DNA of 11,378 bases, from NCBI GenBank assembly GCA_913064755.1, contig CAJYBQ010000063.1:1-11378 (forward strand), written 5' to 3'. Under the pieces are notes generated by a model. That model ran no database searches. It saw only the letters and a list, made by a program, of their open reading frames with translations, and was not told the DNA's origin. The stretch comes from an uncultured Alphaproteobacteria bacterium (GTDB lineage: Bacteria; Pseudomonadota; Alphaproteobacteria; Minwuiales; Minwuiaceae). Within the stretch, counting starts at the first letter, position 1, and each line of letters starts with the position of its first letter. This document shows, piece after piece, positions 1-6,741 of the stretch. The position numbers and the translations under genes were made by a program.

Positions 1-1
1 C

Positions 2-1351
2 CGGGTCGATCCGCTGACCGTCGTGCAGCGGGTGCGGGATGCCGACGGGCGGCTGGTGCCCTTCCTGGACGGCGCGGCAGACTGGGACGGGGCGCTTGTG
101 CGCCCCGGCGACAGCTTCGTCACCGCCGTGGGGGCGGGCACGACCTATCCCGACTACAAGCCCGCGCCCTTCATCGTCAGCCAGGACGTCGAAGGCGTCG
201 ACATGGTCACCATCGTGACCGAGGGAATCTTCAGCTATTGCGGTGCCAAGGTGAAGATCGACACCGACCGCCACCTGGGGCCGGAGCGCAACCTGGTGCG
301 CGTCGACGGGGAACCGGTCGGCCATGTCACCACCGGCGAATACGGCTCCCAGATGCTGTCCCTCGGCGGGGTGCATCACCTGACCGGTGGCGGCAAGAAG
401 GAAGGCCGGGTGACCTGCAAGGCCCTGATGGACCTCTGCAACGGCCTGCCCGTGGACATGAGCGTCGATGAAGGTGTCGACATCACCGTGCAGGCGGGTC
501 AGGCCCCCATCGTCAACGGCGTGGCCGAGAACCGGATGCGGGTCGGCTGCGGGTCGGCCACCATCGGCATGTTCGCCACCCAGTGGCAGGGGCTGGTGGA
601 CGAGGTGGTGGTTGTGGATGACCACATCACCGGCGTCGTCTCCGAACACCAGGCGGGCAAGGTGCTGGACTGGGCCGACAGCGGCATTCGCATCAAGGGC
701 CGACGCTCCACCCCCGGACGCTATTTCCAGGTGGCGGAGCCGGGAACCGGCTGGGGCGGCACCAATGTCTCCGACCCGCTGACCATCCTGGGGGCGTGGG
801 ATCCGAAGAAGGCCCGGCCCGGCCTGACCATGATGATGGTGTCCACCACGGGTGAGCAGTTTGCCTATTACGTCCTGAACGACGACCTGGTGCCGGTGGA
901 GCACGACCTGCCGGAGAAGCTGAAACCCTCGGTCGAACTGATCGCGGAGAACTGCGAGCCCGCGCTCTGCTCCGTGCTGTTCATGGGCGGTGCGGGGGGA
1001 TCGCTGCGTGCCGGGGTGACCCGCAACCCGGTGCGGCTGACCCGGTCCGTGGCGGCGGCGGTGACGAATGTCACCTGCGGCGGCGCACCGGTCTATCGCT
1101 GGCCCGGCGGCGGCATCACGGTGATGGCGGATGTCACCCGCATGCCCAGCGGGTCCTTCGGCTACGTGCCGACACCGGCCATCGTCGCCCCCATCGAGTT
1201 CACACTGACCCGCGCGGACTACCTGGCGCTGGGCGGCCATGGGGAGCACGTGCAGGACATCGCCACCGTGCTCGGCCGTGACGGGCAGCGCAAGGTGGCG
1301 CATCGGCAGGACAATCCCTGGCCCGGCAACCGGCTGCGGCAGGACGACTGA
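2..1351 (+). CDS. 6-hydroxynicotinate reductase-like protein, 5'-truncated by window edge
   Basis: The frame is open from base 2. The GTG at 23 is only the first possible internal start, so the true start and probably an N-terminal ferredoxin-like 4Fe-4S segment lie outside the window. The seven codons before 23 read RVDPLTV, which fits the linker that follows the cysteine cluster in this family. From GTG 23 the protein is 442 residues, against roughly 490-510 for full-length members as I recall them. Conserved-looking blocks are HVTTGEYGSQMLSLGG (about 101-116), RVGCGSATIGMF (173-184) and GGSLRAGVTRNP (325-336). The namesake enzyme of anaerobic nicotinate fermenters reduces 6-hydroxynicotinate with ferredoxin. 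Homologues in aerobic alphaproteobacteria carry the name by similarity only, so substrate and electron donor are uncertain. It is followed by a UPF0280 gene with a TGATG overlap, which implies translational coupling. Confidence 0.72.
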   Translation, partial: RVDPLTVVQRVRDADGRLVPFLDGAADWDGALVRPGDSFVTAVGAGTTYPDYKPAPFIVSQDVEGVDMVTIVTEGIFSYCGAKVKIDTDRHLGPERNLVRVDGEPVGHVTTGEYGSQMLSLGGVHHLTGGGKKEGRVTCKALMDLCNGLPVDMSVDEGVDITVQAGQAPIVNGVAENRMRVGCGSATIGMFATQWQGLVDEVVVVDDHITGVVSEHQAGKVLDWADSGIRIKGRRSTPGRYFQVAEPGTGWGGTNVSDPLTILGAWDPKKARPGLTMMMVSTTGEQFAYYVLNDDLVPVEHDLPEKLKPSVELIAENCEPALCSVLFMGGAGGSLRAGVTRNPVRLTRSVAAAVTNVTCGGAPVYRWPGGGITVMADVTRMPSGSFGYVPTPAIVAPIEFTLTRADYLALGGHGEHVQDIATVLGRDGQRKVAHRQDNPWPGNRLRQDD

Positions 1352-2289
1352 TGCCCGGCGGGCCACAGGTCGCCCTGCTGCCGGATGGCCGACGGCTGCA
1401 TCTGCAACATGGCCCCATCGACCTGGTCATCGACGCGCATGGGCCGGATGACGCAATGCGCACGGCCTGGCAGGCCGCGGAGTTCCGGTTCCGCGATGTG
1501 CTGGCGACACTGGTGGCCGAACTGCCGGACCTGCGCCGTCCCTGCCCGACGGGGGGCATCTCTCTGCAAGGCCCGGTGGCGCAGCGCATGGTCCGCGCCG
1601 TCACGCCGCATGCAGCGCACCATTTCGTCACCCCCATGGCCGCCGTGGCCGGTGCCGTGGCGGACGAGGTGCTGGACGCCATCCTGCGCGCCACGACCGG
1701 ACTGCAACGCCTGCACGTCAACAATGGCGGCGACATCGCGCTCTGGCTCGCCGCCGGGGCGCAGGTGACGCTGGGCATCGCCCACCCCGGCGACGCCGGA
1801 TCAGGACAGCCCGCACCCCGCCTGATCGATCGCCTGACCATCGACGCTGCCGACCGGGTCGGCGGCATCGCCAGCAGCAGCCGGCACGGGCGCTCCCTCT
1901 CCCTCGGCATCGCCGACAACGTGACCGTTCTGGCCCGGACCGCCGCCACCGCGGATGTTGCCGCGACCCTGATCGCCAATGCCGTTGACCCCGGCGATCA
2001 TCCGGCGATCAGGCGCTGCCCCGCATCGACCCGCGATCCGGACAGCGACCTGGGCGAACGCGCGGTCACGGTCGGTGTCGGCAGATTGCCGGACCATGTC
2101 GTGGCGGAAGCGCTGGATCGCGGCGTGGCACGGGCCGGCGAGATGCTGGCGCACGGGTTGATTGATGCGGCCCTGCTGACGTTGCAGGATGTGACCCGAC
2201 AGGCTGGCCCCCTGAAGCGGCCCGGAGGCAAAGATGGACTACATCCGGAACCATTGGTACGTGGCGGGCTTCGCGTCGGAGTTCGGTGA
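1351..2289 (+). CDS. UPF0280 family protein (ApbE-like fold)
   Basis: This 312-residue protein has the family landmarks TPMAAVAGAVADEVLDA (94-110), NNGGDIALW (124-132) and GGIASSSRHGRSLSLGIADN (171-190). They resemble the flavin-binding core of ApbE FAD:protein FMN transferases, but the biochemical role of UPF0280 is not established. The ATG overlaps the stop of the upstream reductase-like gene (TGATG), so the two are almost certainly co-translated. The last 56 bases overlap the Rieske oxygenase gene in another frame. The C-terminal tail after about residue 286 has no recognisable conserved motif and may be an extension created by that overlap. A natural inference is a maturation or flavin-related role for the reductase-like neighbour, but nothing in the sequence proves it. 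No signal peptide or membrane segment is visible. Confidence 0.85.
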   Translation: MPGGPQVALLPDGRRLHLQHGPIDLVIDAHGPDDAMRTAWQAAEFRFRDVLATLVAELPDLRRPCPTGGISLQGPVAQRMVRAVTPHAAHHFVTPMAAVAGAVADEVLDAILRATTGLQRLHVNNGGDIALWLAAGAQVTLGIAHPGDAGSGQPAPRLIDRLTIDAADRVGGIASSSRHGRSLSLGIADNVTVLARTAATADVAATLIANAVDPGDHPAIRRCPASTRDPDSDLGERAVTVGVGRLPDHVVAEALDRGVARAGEMLAHGLIDAALLTLQDVTRQAGPLKRPGGKDGLHPEPLVRGGLRVGVR

Positions 2290-3271
2290 GGCCTTCACCA
2301 CCGCCACCATCCTGGAAGAGGACATCGTGCTCTATCGCATCGCCGACGGCAGCGTCGTGGCGTTCGAGGACCGGTGTCCGCACCGCGCCCTGCCCCTGTC
2401 CATGGGCAAGCGCATCGGCGACCAGCTGCAATGCGGCTATCACGGGCTGACCTTCGGCACGGATGGCCAATGCGTGCGGGTGCCGGGGCAGCGCAGCGTG
2501 CCGCCGCAGGCCTGGGTGCGCAAGTATCCCACCCACGAACGGCACGGCATCGTCTGGATCTGGATGGGTGCGGCGGAGGCGGCGGATACCGACCTGGTCT
2601 TCGACATGCCGGAACTGGACCACCCGGCCTGGGGCGTGACCCAGGGGGAGGCGCTGGAATTCGAGAGCAATTACCTGAACGTCGCCGACAACCTTTGCGA
2701 CCCGGCGCATGTCAGCTTCGTGCATCCGACCACCCTGGGCAGTCCCGCCAGCGAGGACGTGCCGATCCGCGCCCGCCGCAAGGGCCGGGTGATCGAGATC
2801 TCACGCTGGATCAGGAACAATGCCCCCATCGGCTTCTTCCAGGCCCATGGCGGATTTTCGGGCAATGTGGACCGCTGGCATTACTATTACCTGCATGCCC
2901 CCTGCATTGCCGTGATCGACTTCGGCAGCGCCGATACGACCCTCGCCCTGCCGGAGGAACGGCGCGGCGAAGGCATCCAGATCTATGCCCTGCACTTCAT
3001 GACCCCGGTCAATGCGACCCGGACCATCGACCGCTGGATGCACCTGCGCAACACGGCGGTGGATGATCCGGCGGCGGGACAGAAGATCAGCGACCTGCTG
3101 CGGGTCGCCTTCGCCGAGGACAAGGCCATTCTGGAAGCCGTGCAGCGCAAGGAACTGCAACCCCGCGACCGCCCGCCCGTCCGCGTCGCCATCGACGCCG
3201 GCGCCAACCACTACCGCCGCGTCGTGGACGAGATGCTGGCAGCCGAGCGGGTGCAGGCGGCGGCGGAATAG
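2234..3271 (+). CDS. Rieske [2Fe-2S] aromatic-ring-type oxygenase, VanA-like alpha subunit
   Basis: The 345-residue protein begins MDYIRNHWYVAG, a typical N-terminus for the vanillate O-demethylase/Pdo-type oxygenases. The start is fixed by GGAGG at 2224-2228, five bases before the ATG. The Rieske cluster ligands are C48-x-H50 and C67-x2-H70. The mononuclear iron site is DNLCDPAHVSFVH, giving D156, H159 and H164, with D152 as the likely electron-bridging residue. D296 in AFAEDKAILEA is the probable carboxylate ligand. Such enzymes use O2 and electrons from a separate reductase for O- or N-demethylation or hydroxylation. No reductase gene lies in this window, so it may be upstream, elsewhere, or shared. 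The gene is last in the reductase/UPF0280 operon and ends 7 bases from the convergent holin gene. The substrate cannot be assigned. Confidence 0.9.
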   Translation: MDYIRNHWYVAGFASEFGEAFTTATILEEDIVLYRIADGSVVAFEDRCPHRALPLSMGKRIGDQLQCGYHGLTFGTDGQCVRVPGQRSVPPQAWVRKYPTHERHGIVWIWMGAAEAADTDLVFDMPELDHPAWGVTQGEALEFESNYLNVADNLCDPAHVSFVHPTTLGSPASEDVPIRARRKGRVIEISRWIRNNAPIGFFQAHGGFSGNVDRWHYYYLHAPCIAVIDFGSADTTLALPEERRGEGIQIYALHFMTPVNATRTIDRWMHLRNTAVDDPAAGQKISDLLRVAFAEDKAILEAVQRKELQPRDRPPVRVAIDAGANHYRRVVDEMLAAERVQAAAE

Positions 3272-3278
3272 CCCTCCA

Positions 3279-3866
3279 TCACCCCCGCCGCCGGTTCCAT
3301 TCCAGGATCGCGGCGTTGCTGAGCGGGCTGGTGGTGTCGGCCAGTTCGCGCTGGAAGGCTTCGTCTTCCATGCGGGCCACGCCGGGGGTGATCTCCGTGC
3401 GCAGGGTCTGCAGCCGGGTGATGTTGTCCACCACGGCGGCAACCCTTGCCTTCCGGTCACCGGCGCTGACCCTGACGGTTCGGCTGTGCGCCAGTTCGCG
3501 GGCGCCGAAGAAGAAGCCGACCACGGCCCCCAGCAGGTACCAGAGTTCGTCCGGCACCAGGTCCAGCCCCTGCATGCGGATGGCGAAACCTACCGGTTCG
3601 ACCATCGCATAGGCGAACAGGCCCACGGTTCCCAGCGCCAGCAGGGGGCGCGGCAGGCGGTTCAACCCGTCGACCAGCGCATCCCACCAGGTGCGGCTTT
3701 CGAGACGGCGGAACTCGGCAGCGTACTGCCCCAGCACCGCCATGGTCTCACCGTGCTGCTGGGCCTGCTCGGCGGCCCTGTCGCCAACGAAGACGCGGCC
3801 GACGGTGGCGGCGGCCTCGCCGATGCCGCCCAGACCGCCGAAAAGCAGATCCCGGATCAGGCCCAT
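3279..3866 (-). CDS. Three-TM holin of the gene-transfer-agent type
   Basis: A 195-residue protein matching the GTA_holin_3TM type. The N-terminus MGLIRDLLFGGLGGIGEAAA is glycine-rich and amphipathic (about 3-27). A polar, helical stretch follows, then hydrophobic segments at about 72-95 (PRPLLALGTVGLFAYAMVEP) and 108-122 (LWYLLGAVVGFFFGA), and a charged C-terminal tail of about 70 residues. Such proteins permeabilise the inner membrane so that the partner endolysin can reach the peptidoglycan. The ATG (3866-3864) lies inside the end of the GH108 gene with a 10-base overlap and is preceded by AAAGGA, so the two are translationally coupled. The gene is convergent with the Rieske gene with only 7 bases between stops. 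No phage or GTA structural genes are visible nearby. Function is inferred from topology, family resemblance and the endolysin partner. Confidence 0.8.
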   Translation of the reverse strand: MGLIRDLLFGGLGGIGEAAATVGRVFVGDRAAEQAQQHGETMAVLGQYAAEFRRLESRTWWDALVDGLNRLPRPLLALGTVGLFAYAMVEPVGFAIRMQGLDLVPDELWYLLGAVVGFFFGARELAHSRTVRVSAGDRKARVAAVVDNITRLQTLRTEITPGVARMEDEAFQRELADTTSPLSNAAILEWNRRRG

Positions 3867-4471
3867 GACGCAGTCCTTTTCCGGTGTGCGCTTTCGCTGA
3901 GATGGAATGGCGTGGAGATGAATTCCTCCGCCCGGCGGATCCAGCCGCCCTTGCCCCCGTCGCGGCGCATGGCGAAGGTGCGCAGCTTCGGGCGGTGGTC
4001 CGCGATCCGGTAGTAATAGTCACGCCGCGCAATGCCGTAGGCATCGACCAGCAATGCCCCCATGGCCGCATGCGCGGCATGTGCCGCCGTCGCGGTCTTC
4101 GGGCCGATGACACCATCCACCGTTACGGGGCCAAAGCCGCTGTCGTTCAGCACGCGCTGCAGCAGGCGCCCGGCGTTGGCCCCCGCATTTACCTGCATGT
4201 CGAACAGCGACGGTTGCAGCGGCTCCGGCAGGCGCCAGATGCCGGGGCGACGGAAATACCGGTCCTTGAATATGGCGATGGCGTCTTCGACGGTCAGGCG
4301 GCGGACATCGTCCGCATCGATGCCGCCATCCCCGTCCAGGTCCAGGCCGAGGCGACGCAGGGTATGCACGGTGACGCCGTACCGGGTCGCCCCGCCGGGA
4401 TCGTCCGGGTGCTCCACGAAGCCGCCCTCGCGTGCGACGATGGCGGCGGCAAGTTCGTCGACCCTGTGCAT
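3857..4471 (-). CDS. GH108 family endolysin (N-acetylmuramidase) with peptidoglycan-binding C-terminus
   Basis: A 204-residue protein with the GH108 signature AREGGFVEHPDDPGGATRYGVT (residues 13-34), in which E15 is the predicted catalytic acid. The C-terminal half (about 95-180), including SLFDMQVNAGANAGRLLQ and VDGVIGPKTATA, is the linked predicted peptidoglycan-binding domain. It would cleave the glycan chain during cell lysis. Residues 44-55 (DLDGDGGIDADD) fit an EF-hand calcium loop, inserted between the catalytic motif and the rest of the domain. The start has GGAG eight bases upstream. There is no signal peptide, so export would depend on the downstream holin, whose gene overlaps this one by 10 bases. 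The same endolysin-then-holin order is known for the lysis genes that release Rhodobacter capsulatus GTA and which lie apart from its capsid cluster. A prophage remnant is the alternative origin. Confidence 0.87.
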   Translation of the reverse strand: MHRVDELAAAIVAREGGFVEHPDDPGGATRYGVTVHTLRRLGLDLDGDGGIDADDVRRLTVEDAIAIFKDRYFRRPGIWRLPEPLQPSLFDMQVNAGANAGRLLQRVLNDSGFGPVTVDGVIGPKTATAAHAAHAAMGALLVDAYGIARRDYYYRIADHRPKLRTFAMRRDGGKGGWIRRAEEFISTPFHLSESAHRKRTASWA

Positions 4472-4579
4472 GTCATGTTCTCCGCAGGTGCCTGGTTTCC
4501 GGTGAAACGCAGTATTGTCCCGACGAATGAAATGAGTTCAGGGCAGGGAAATTGCGCGACAAGCGGACTTTCCGGCCCT

Positions 4580-4613
4580 GTCCATCACCGGATGGACAAC
4601 GTCATCCGGATGA
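4580..4613. promoter_or_regulatory. Nested palindromes in the endolysin/gdx divergent region
   Basis: Three overlapping symmetric elements occur within 34 bases. GTCCAT (4580-4585) is inverted as ATGGAC (4592-4597). CCGGATG (4588-4594) is inverted as CATCCGG (4603-4609). TCATCCGGATGA (4602-4613) is a perfect 12-base palindrome. They lie between the divergent endolysin and SMR transporter genes and upstream of the riboswitch. They could be an operator for either promoter or mutually exclusive hairpins in an upstream leader. No CtrA-like TTAA-N7-TTAA site was seen in the 238-base gap. Function is unproven. Confidence 0.4.
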
Positions 4614-4638
4614 TGCATCTGTTGCAGGCACGATGATC

Positions 4639-4699
4639 GGGGAGGACGACCTCCCCCTGCTCCGAAAGATTGTCCGGGACGACCCGGGCCGACTGGAGG
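4639..4699 (+). promoter_or_regulatory. Guanidine-II (mini-ykkC) riboswitch
   Basis: Two perfect 7-bp hairpins each carry the tetraloop ACGA. P1 is GGGGAGG (4639-4645), loop 4646-4649, CCTCCCC (4650-4656). P2 is GTCCGGG (4672-4678), loop 4679-4682, CCCGGGC (4683-4689), with one G-U pair. The linker is 15 bases. The Shine-Dalgarno GGAGGA (4695-4700) begins five bases after P2, and the ATG of the SMR transporter is at 4710. Two short stems with ACGR loops just before an SD are the defining features of the mini-ykkC class, which binds guanidinium and controls SugE/Gdx exporters. CCTCC at 4650-4654, the 3' arm of P1, is the exact complement of GGAGG at 4695-4699. An OFF state in which the SD is masked, and an ON state in which guanidinium stabilises P1 and frees it, can therefore be drawn directly from the sequence. 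Confidence 0.93.
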
Positions 4700-4709
4700 A
4701 ACAGGACCG

Positions 4710-5027
4710 ATGGCCTGGATATACCTGGTACTTGCCGGCGTTCTCGAAGTGGTCTGGGCCTATTCGATGAAGCAATCGGCGGGCTTCACGCGGCTGCTTC
4801 CATCACTTGTCACACTGACCACGATGGCAGGCAGTTTCTGGCTGCTGAGCATTGCCATGCGAACCATCCCCCTCGGCACCGCCTACACCATCTGGACGGG
4901 CATCGGCGCCGTGGGGGCCTTTCTGATCGGCATCACCCTGCTGGGGGAACCGGTCAGCACTTTGCGGCTTGTCGCGGTGTCATTGATCGTTTCGGGGCTG
5001 GTCCTGATGAAGCTTTCAAGCCCCTGA
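4710..5027 (+). CDS. gdx: SMR family guanidinium exporter (SugE/Gdx type)
   Basis: A 105-residue protein, the normal SMR length, with four hydrophobic segments at about 3-20, 29-49, 56-77 and 84-101. E13 in AGVLEVVWAYSMKQSAGF is the conserved proton/substrate-binding glutamate. The EVVWA..MK.S.GF block and the PLGTAYTIWTGIGA segment (54-67) are typical of the SugE/Gdx branch and not of EmrE. Members work as dual-topology dimers in the inner membrane and exchange guanidinium for protons. The preceding guanidine-II riboswitch agrees with this assignment. The gene stands alone on the + strand, with the divergent lysis cassette upstream and a convergent aminotransferase downstream. GGAGGA ends nine bases before the ATG and is part of the riboswitch expression platform. 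Quaternary-ammonium export is the alternative substrate class, less likely given the RNA element. Confidence 0.93.
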   Translation: MAWIYLVLAGVLEVVWAYSMKQSAGFTRLLPSLVTLTTMAGSFWLLSIAMRTIPLGTAYTIWTGIGAVGAFLIGITLLGEPVSTLRLVAVSLIVSGLVLMKLSSP

Positions 5028-5074
5028 AGCCTGAAAGTGCGGTTCTGGCCCGCGTCGAAGGCAGGGCGCATCCG

Positions 5075-5107
5075 GGCCGTGCCGCCCGGAACGGGGTCGG
5101 CACGGCC
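5075..5107. terminator. Possible bidirectional terminator hairpin
   Basis: GGCCGTGCCG (5075-5084) and CGGCACGGCC (5098-5107) form a perfect 10-bp stem with a 13-base loop. It sits in the 100-base gap between the convergent gdx and aminotransferase genes, where a terminator serving both would be expected. No T-tract follows on either strand, so intrinsic termination is not assured. Confidence 0.5.
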
Positions 5108-5127
5108 ACGGCTTGATCCGCGGATGA

Positions 5128-6519
5128 TCAGGCGGCTGCGCGCAGCCCTTCCTTCTCGACCCAGTGCATGGTGTCGTCCAGCGCCTTCTCGAAGCGGTCG
5201 AACATCATGTTGATCTCTTCCGCCGTGATGATCAGCGGCGGGCAGAAGCCCAGCGAGTCGCCCATGGCACGGGTGATCAGGCCCTGTTCCTGCGCCTGGC
5301 CCATGCAATATGCGCCGACCATCTGCTTCGGGTTGAACGGCTTGCCGGTGGACTTGTCGGCCACCAGTTCGATGGCGCCGACCAGGCCGACACCGCGCGT
5401 GTTGCCGACCAGCGGATGGTCCGCGAAGGCATGCAGACGTTTCTGCATCACCGGGGCGACCTCCCGCACATGTGCCAGCACGTTCCGCTCTTCCATCAGC
5501 TGCATGGTGCGCAGCGCGACGGCGGCGGCAACCGGATGGGCCGAATAGGTGAAGCCATGGGCGAAGACACCGACCTTCTTCGACTGATCGACCATCGCAT
5601 CGAAGATGCGGTCGTTGACCATGACACCGGAAATCGGCTGGTAGGCGCTGGAAAGCTGCTTCGCGACCGAGACCGAATCCGGCTCGATATCAAAGGTGTC
5701 ACAGCCCCACATGTTGCCGGTGCGGCCGAAACCGGTGATGACCTCGTCGGCGATCATCATGATGTCGTACTTGCGCAGCACTTCCTGGATCTTGGGGAAG
5801 TAGCCCGCGGGGGGCACCAGCACGCCACCGGCACCGCAGACGGGTTCGGCGATGAAGGCGGCAACCGTGTCCGGCCCCTCCTGAATGATGCGCTCGTCCA
5901 GTTCCTGCGCCAGGCGGGTGGAATATTCCTCTTCCGTCTCGCCCGGCTGCATGCCGCGATAGGGATAGGCCATCGACACGTGACCGATACCGGCGATCGG
6001 CAGGTCGAACTCGGCATGGTTGGCAGGCAGGCCGGTCAGGGAGGCGGCGGCCACGGTGACACCGTGATAGCCCTTCTCGCGCGCCAGGATCTTCTTCTTC
6101 TGCGGGCGGCCCATCGCGTTGTTGATGTACCACTGCAGCTTCACCTGGCAGTCGTTCGCCTCCGAACCCGAATTGGCGAAGAACACCTTCGACATGGATT
6201 TCGGCGCGATCTCGATCAGCTTCTCGGCCAGTTCGATGGACGGCATGGAGCTCTTGTGACCGAACTGGTGATAGAACGGCAGCTGGCGCATCTGTTCGAC
6301 GGCGGCGTTGATCAGTTCCTCTTCACCGAAGCCGAACGACGCGCACCACAGGCCGGCCATGCCCTCGATGTATTCCTTGCCCTCGTCATCCCAGACACGG
6401 ACGCCCTTGCCCTTCTCGATGATCAACGGACCCTTGGTGCGATGCACGTCCAGGTTCGTGTAGGGGTGGATCAGGTTGCGAATGTCCCGGGCTGCCGGGG
6501 AATTGCCGATATCGTTCAT
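5128..6519 (-). CDS. Class III PLP-dependent omega-aminotransferase
   Basis: A 463-residue cytosolic enzyme of fold type I, the usual length for class III transaminases. Visible signatures are GMAGLWCASFGF (53-64), NSGSEANDCQVKL (116-128, phosphate cup), KGYHGVT (149-155, Y151 stacking on the cofactor), IAEPVCGAGG (223-232), IADEVITGFGRTG (256-268, with D258 contacting the pyridine nitrogen) and SVAKQLSSAYQPISG (284-298, with K287 the Schiff-base lysine). The substrate-loop pattern resembles pyruvate-linked omega-amino acid, polyamine or taurine transaminases, but the exact amino donor cannot be read from the sequence. The ATG is preceded by GGAGG with seven bases of spacing. It is divergently transcribed from the GMC oxidoreductase across a 222-base gap and convergent with gdx. 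No operon partner is present in the window. Confidence 0.93.
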   Translation of the reverse strand: MNDIGNSPAARDIRNLIHPYTNLDVHRTKGPLIIEKGKGVRVWDDEGKEYIEGMAGLWCASFGFGEEELINAAVEQMRQLPFYHQFGHKSSMPSIELAEKLIEIAPKSMSKVFFANSGSEANDCQVKLQWYINNAMGRPQKKKILAREKGYHGVTVAAASLTGLPANHAEFDLPIAGIGHVSMAYPYRGMQPGETEEEYSTRLAQELDERIIQEGPDTVAAFIAEPVCGAGGVLVPPAGYFPKIQEVLRKYDIMMIADEVITGFGRTGNMWGCDTFDIEPDSVSVAKQLSSAYQPISGVMVNDRIFDAMVDQSKKVGVFAHGFTYSAHPVAAAVALRTMQLMEERNVLAHVREVAPVMQKRLHAFADHPLVGNTRGVGLVGAIELVADKSTGKPFNPKQMVGAYCMGQAQEQGLITRAMGDSLGFCPPLIITAEEINMMFDRFEKALDDTMHWVEKEGLRAAA

Positions 6520-6741
6520 GGGTTTCCTCCACTGGCGCGCCCGGACACTGCTCTCGGGGGCTCTACGGATCAGCGCGTTATACGCCTCTTACCAACAACG
6601 GCGCGAGACATTTCCGGATTCGGGCGCGACGGGCGGGGAGTTGGTGCGGCTGCGTCCAAGCGGACCCTGCGTCACTGCCGCTAGATTTGGTGATCTGCTG
6701 GCAGACTTCGCCCGCGCTCTCCAGCACCGGAGGAATATCCA
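6520..6741. promoter_or_regulatory. Divergent promoter region between aminotransferase and GMC oxidoreductase genes
   Basis: This 222-base gap should hold both promoters. The Shine-Dalgarno elements are clear at each end: GGAGG for the aminotransferase on the - strand (complement of 6526-6530) and GGAGGA just before 6742 on the + strand. A TATAAC hexamer on the - strand (complement of 6577-6582) is a possible -10 for the aminotransferase, but no convincing -35 lies at 16-18 bases. No strong operator-like palindrome or small gene was seen. Confidence 0.4.

Noticed and set aside
3012..4013. A 333-codon open frame on the + strand running past the Rieske gene into the holin region
   Set aside because: It has low-complexity P/R/S/A composition in its first third and no motif. 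The overlapped Rieske and holin genes explain the sequence.
4588..4598. The 11-mer CCGGATGGACA occurs both here and at 9829-9839
   Set aside because: A handful of shared 11-mers is expected by chance in an 11-kb GC-rich window, and the flanks do not match.
4472..4709. Search for a CtrA site (TTAA-N7-TTAA) controlling the lysis cassette
   Set aside because: No such pattern is present in this gap, so CtrA control cannot be claimed from the sequence.
5164..6684. A 506-codon open frame on the + strand
   Set aside because: It lies opposite the aminotransferase, whose PLP motifs are unmistakable. The + frame has no recognisable domain and is rich in H, R, D and G.
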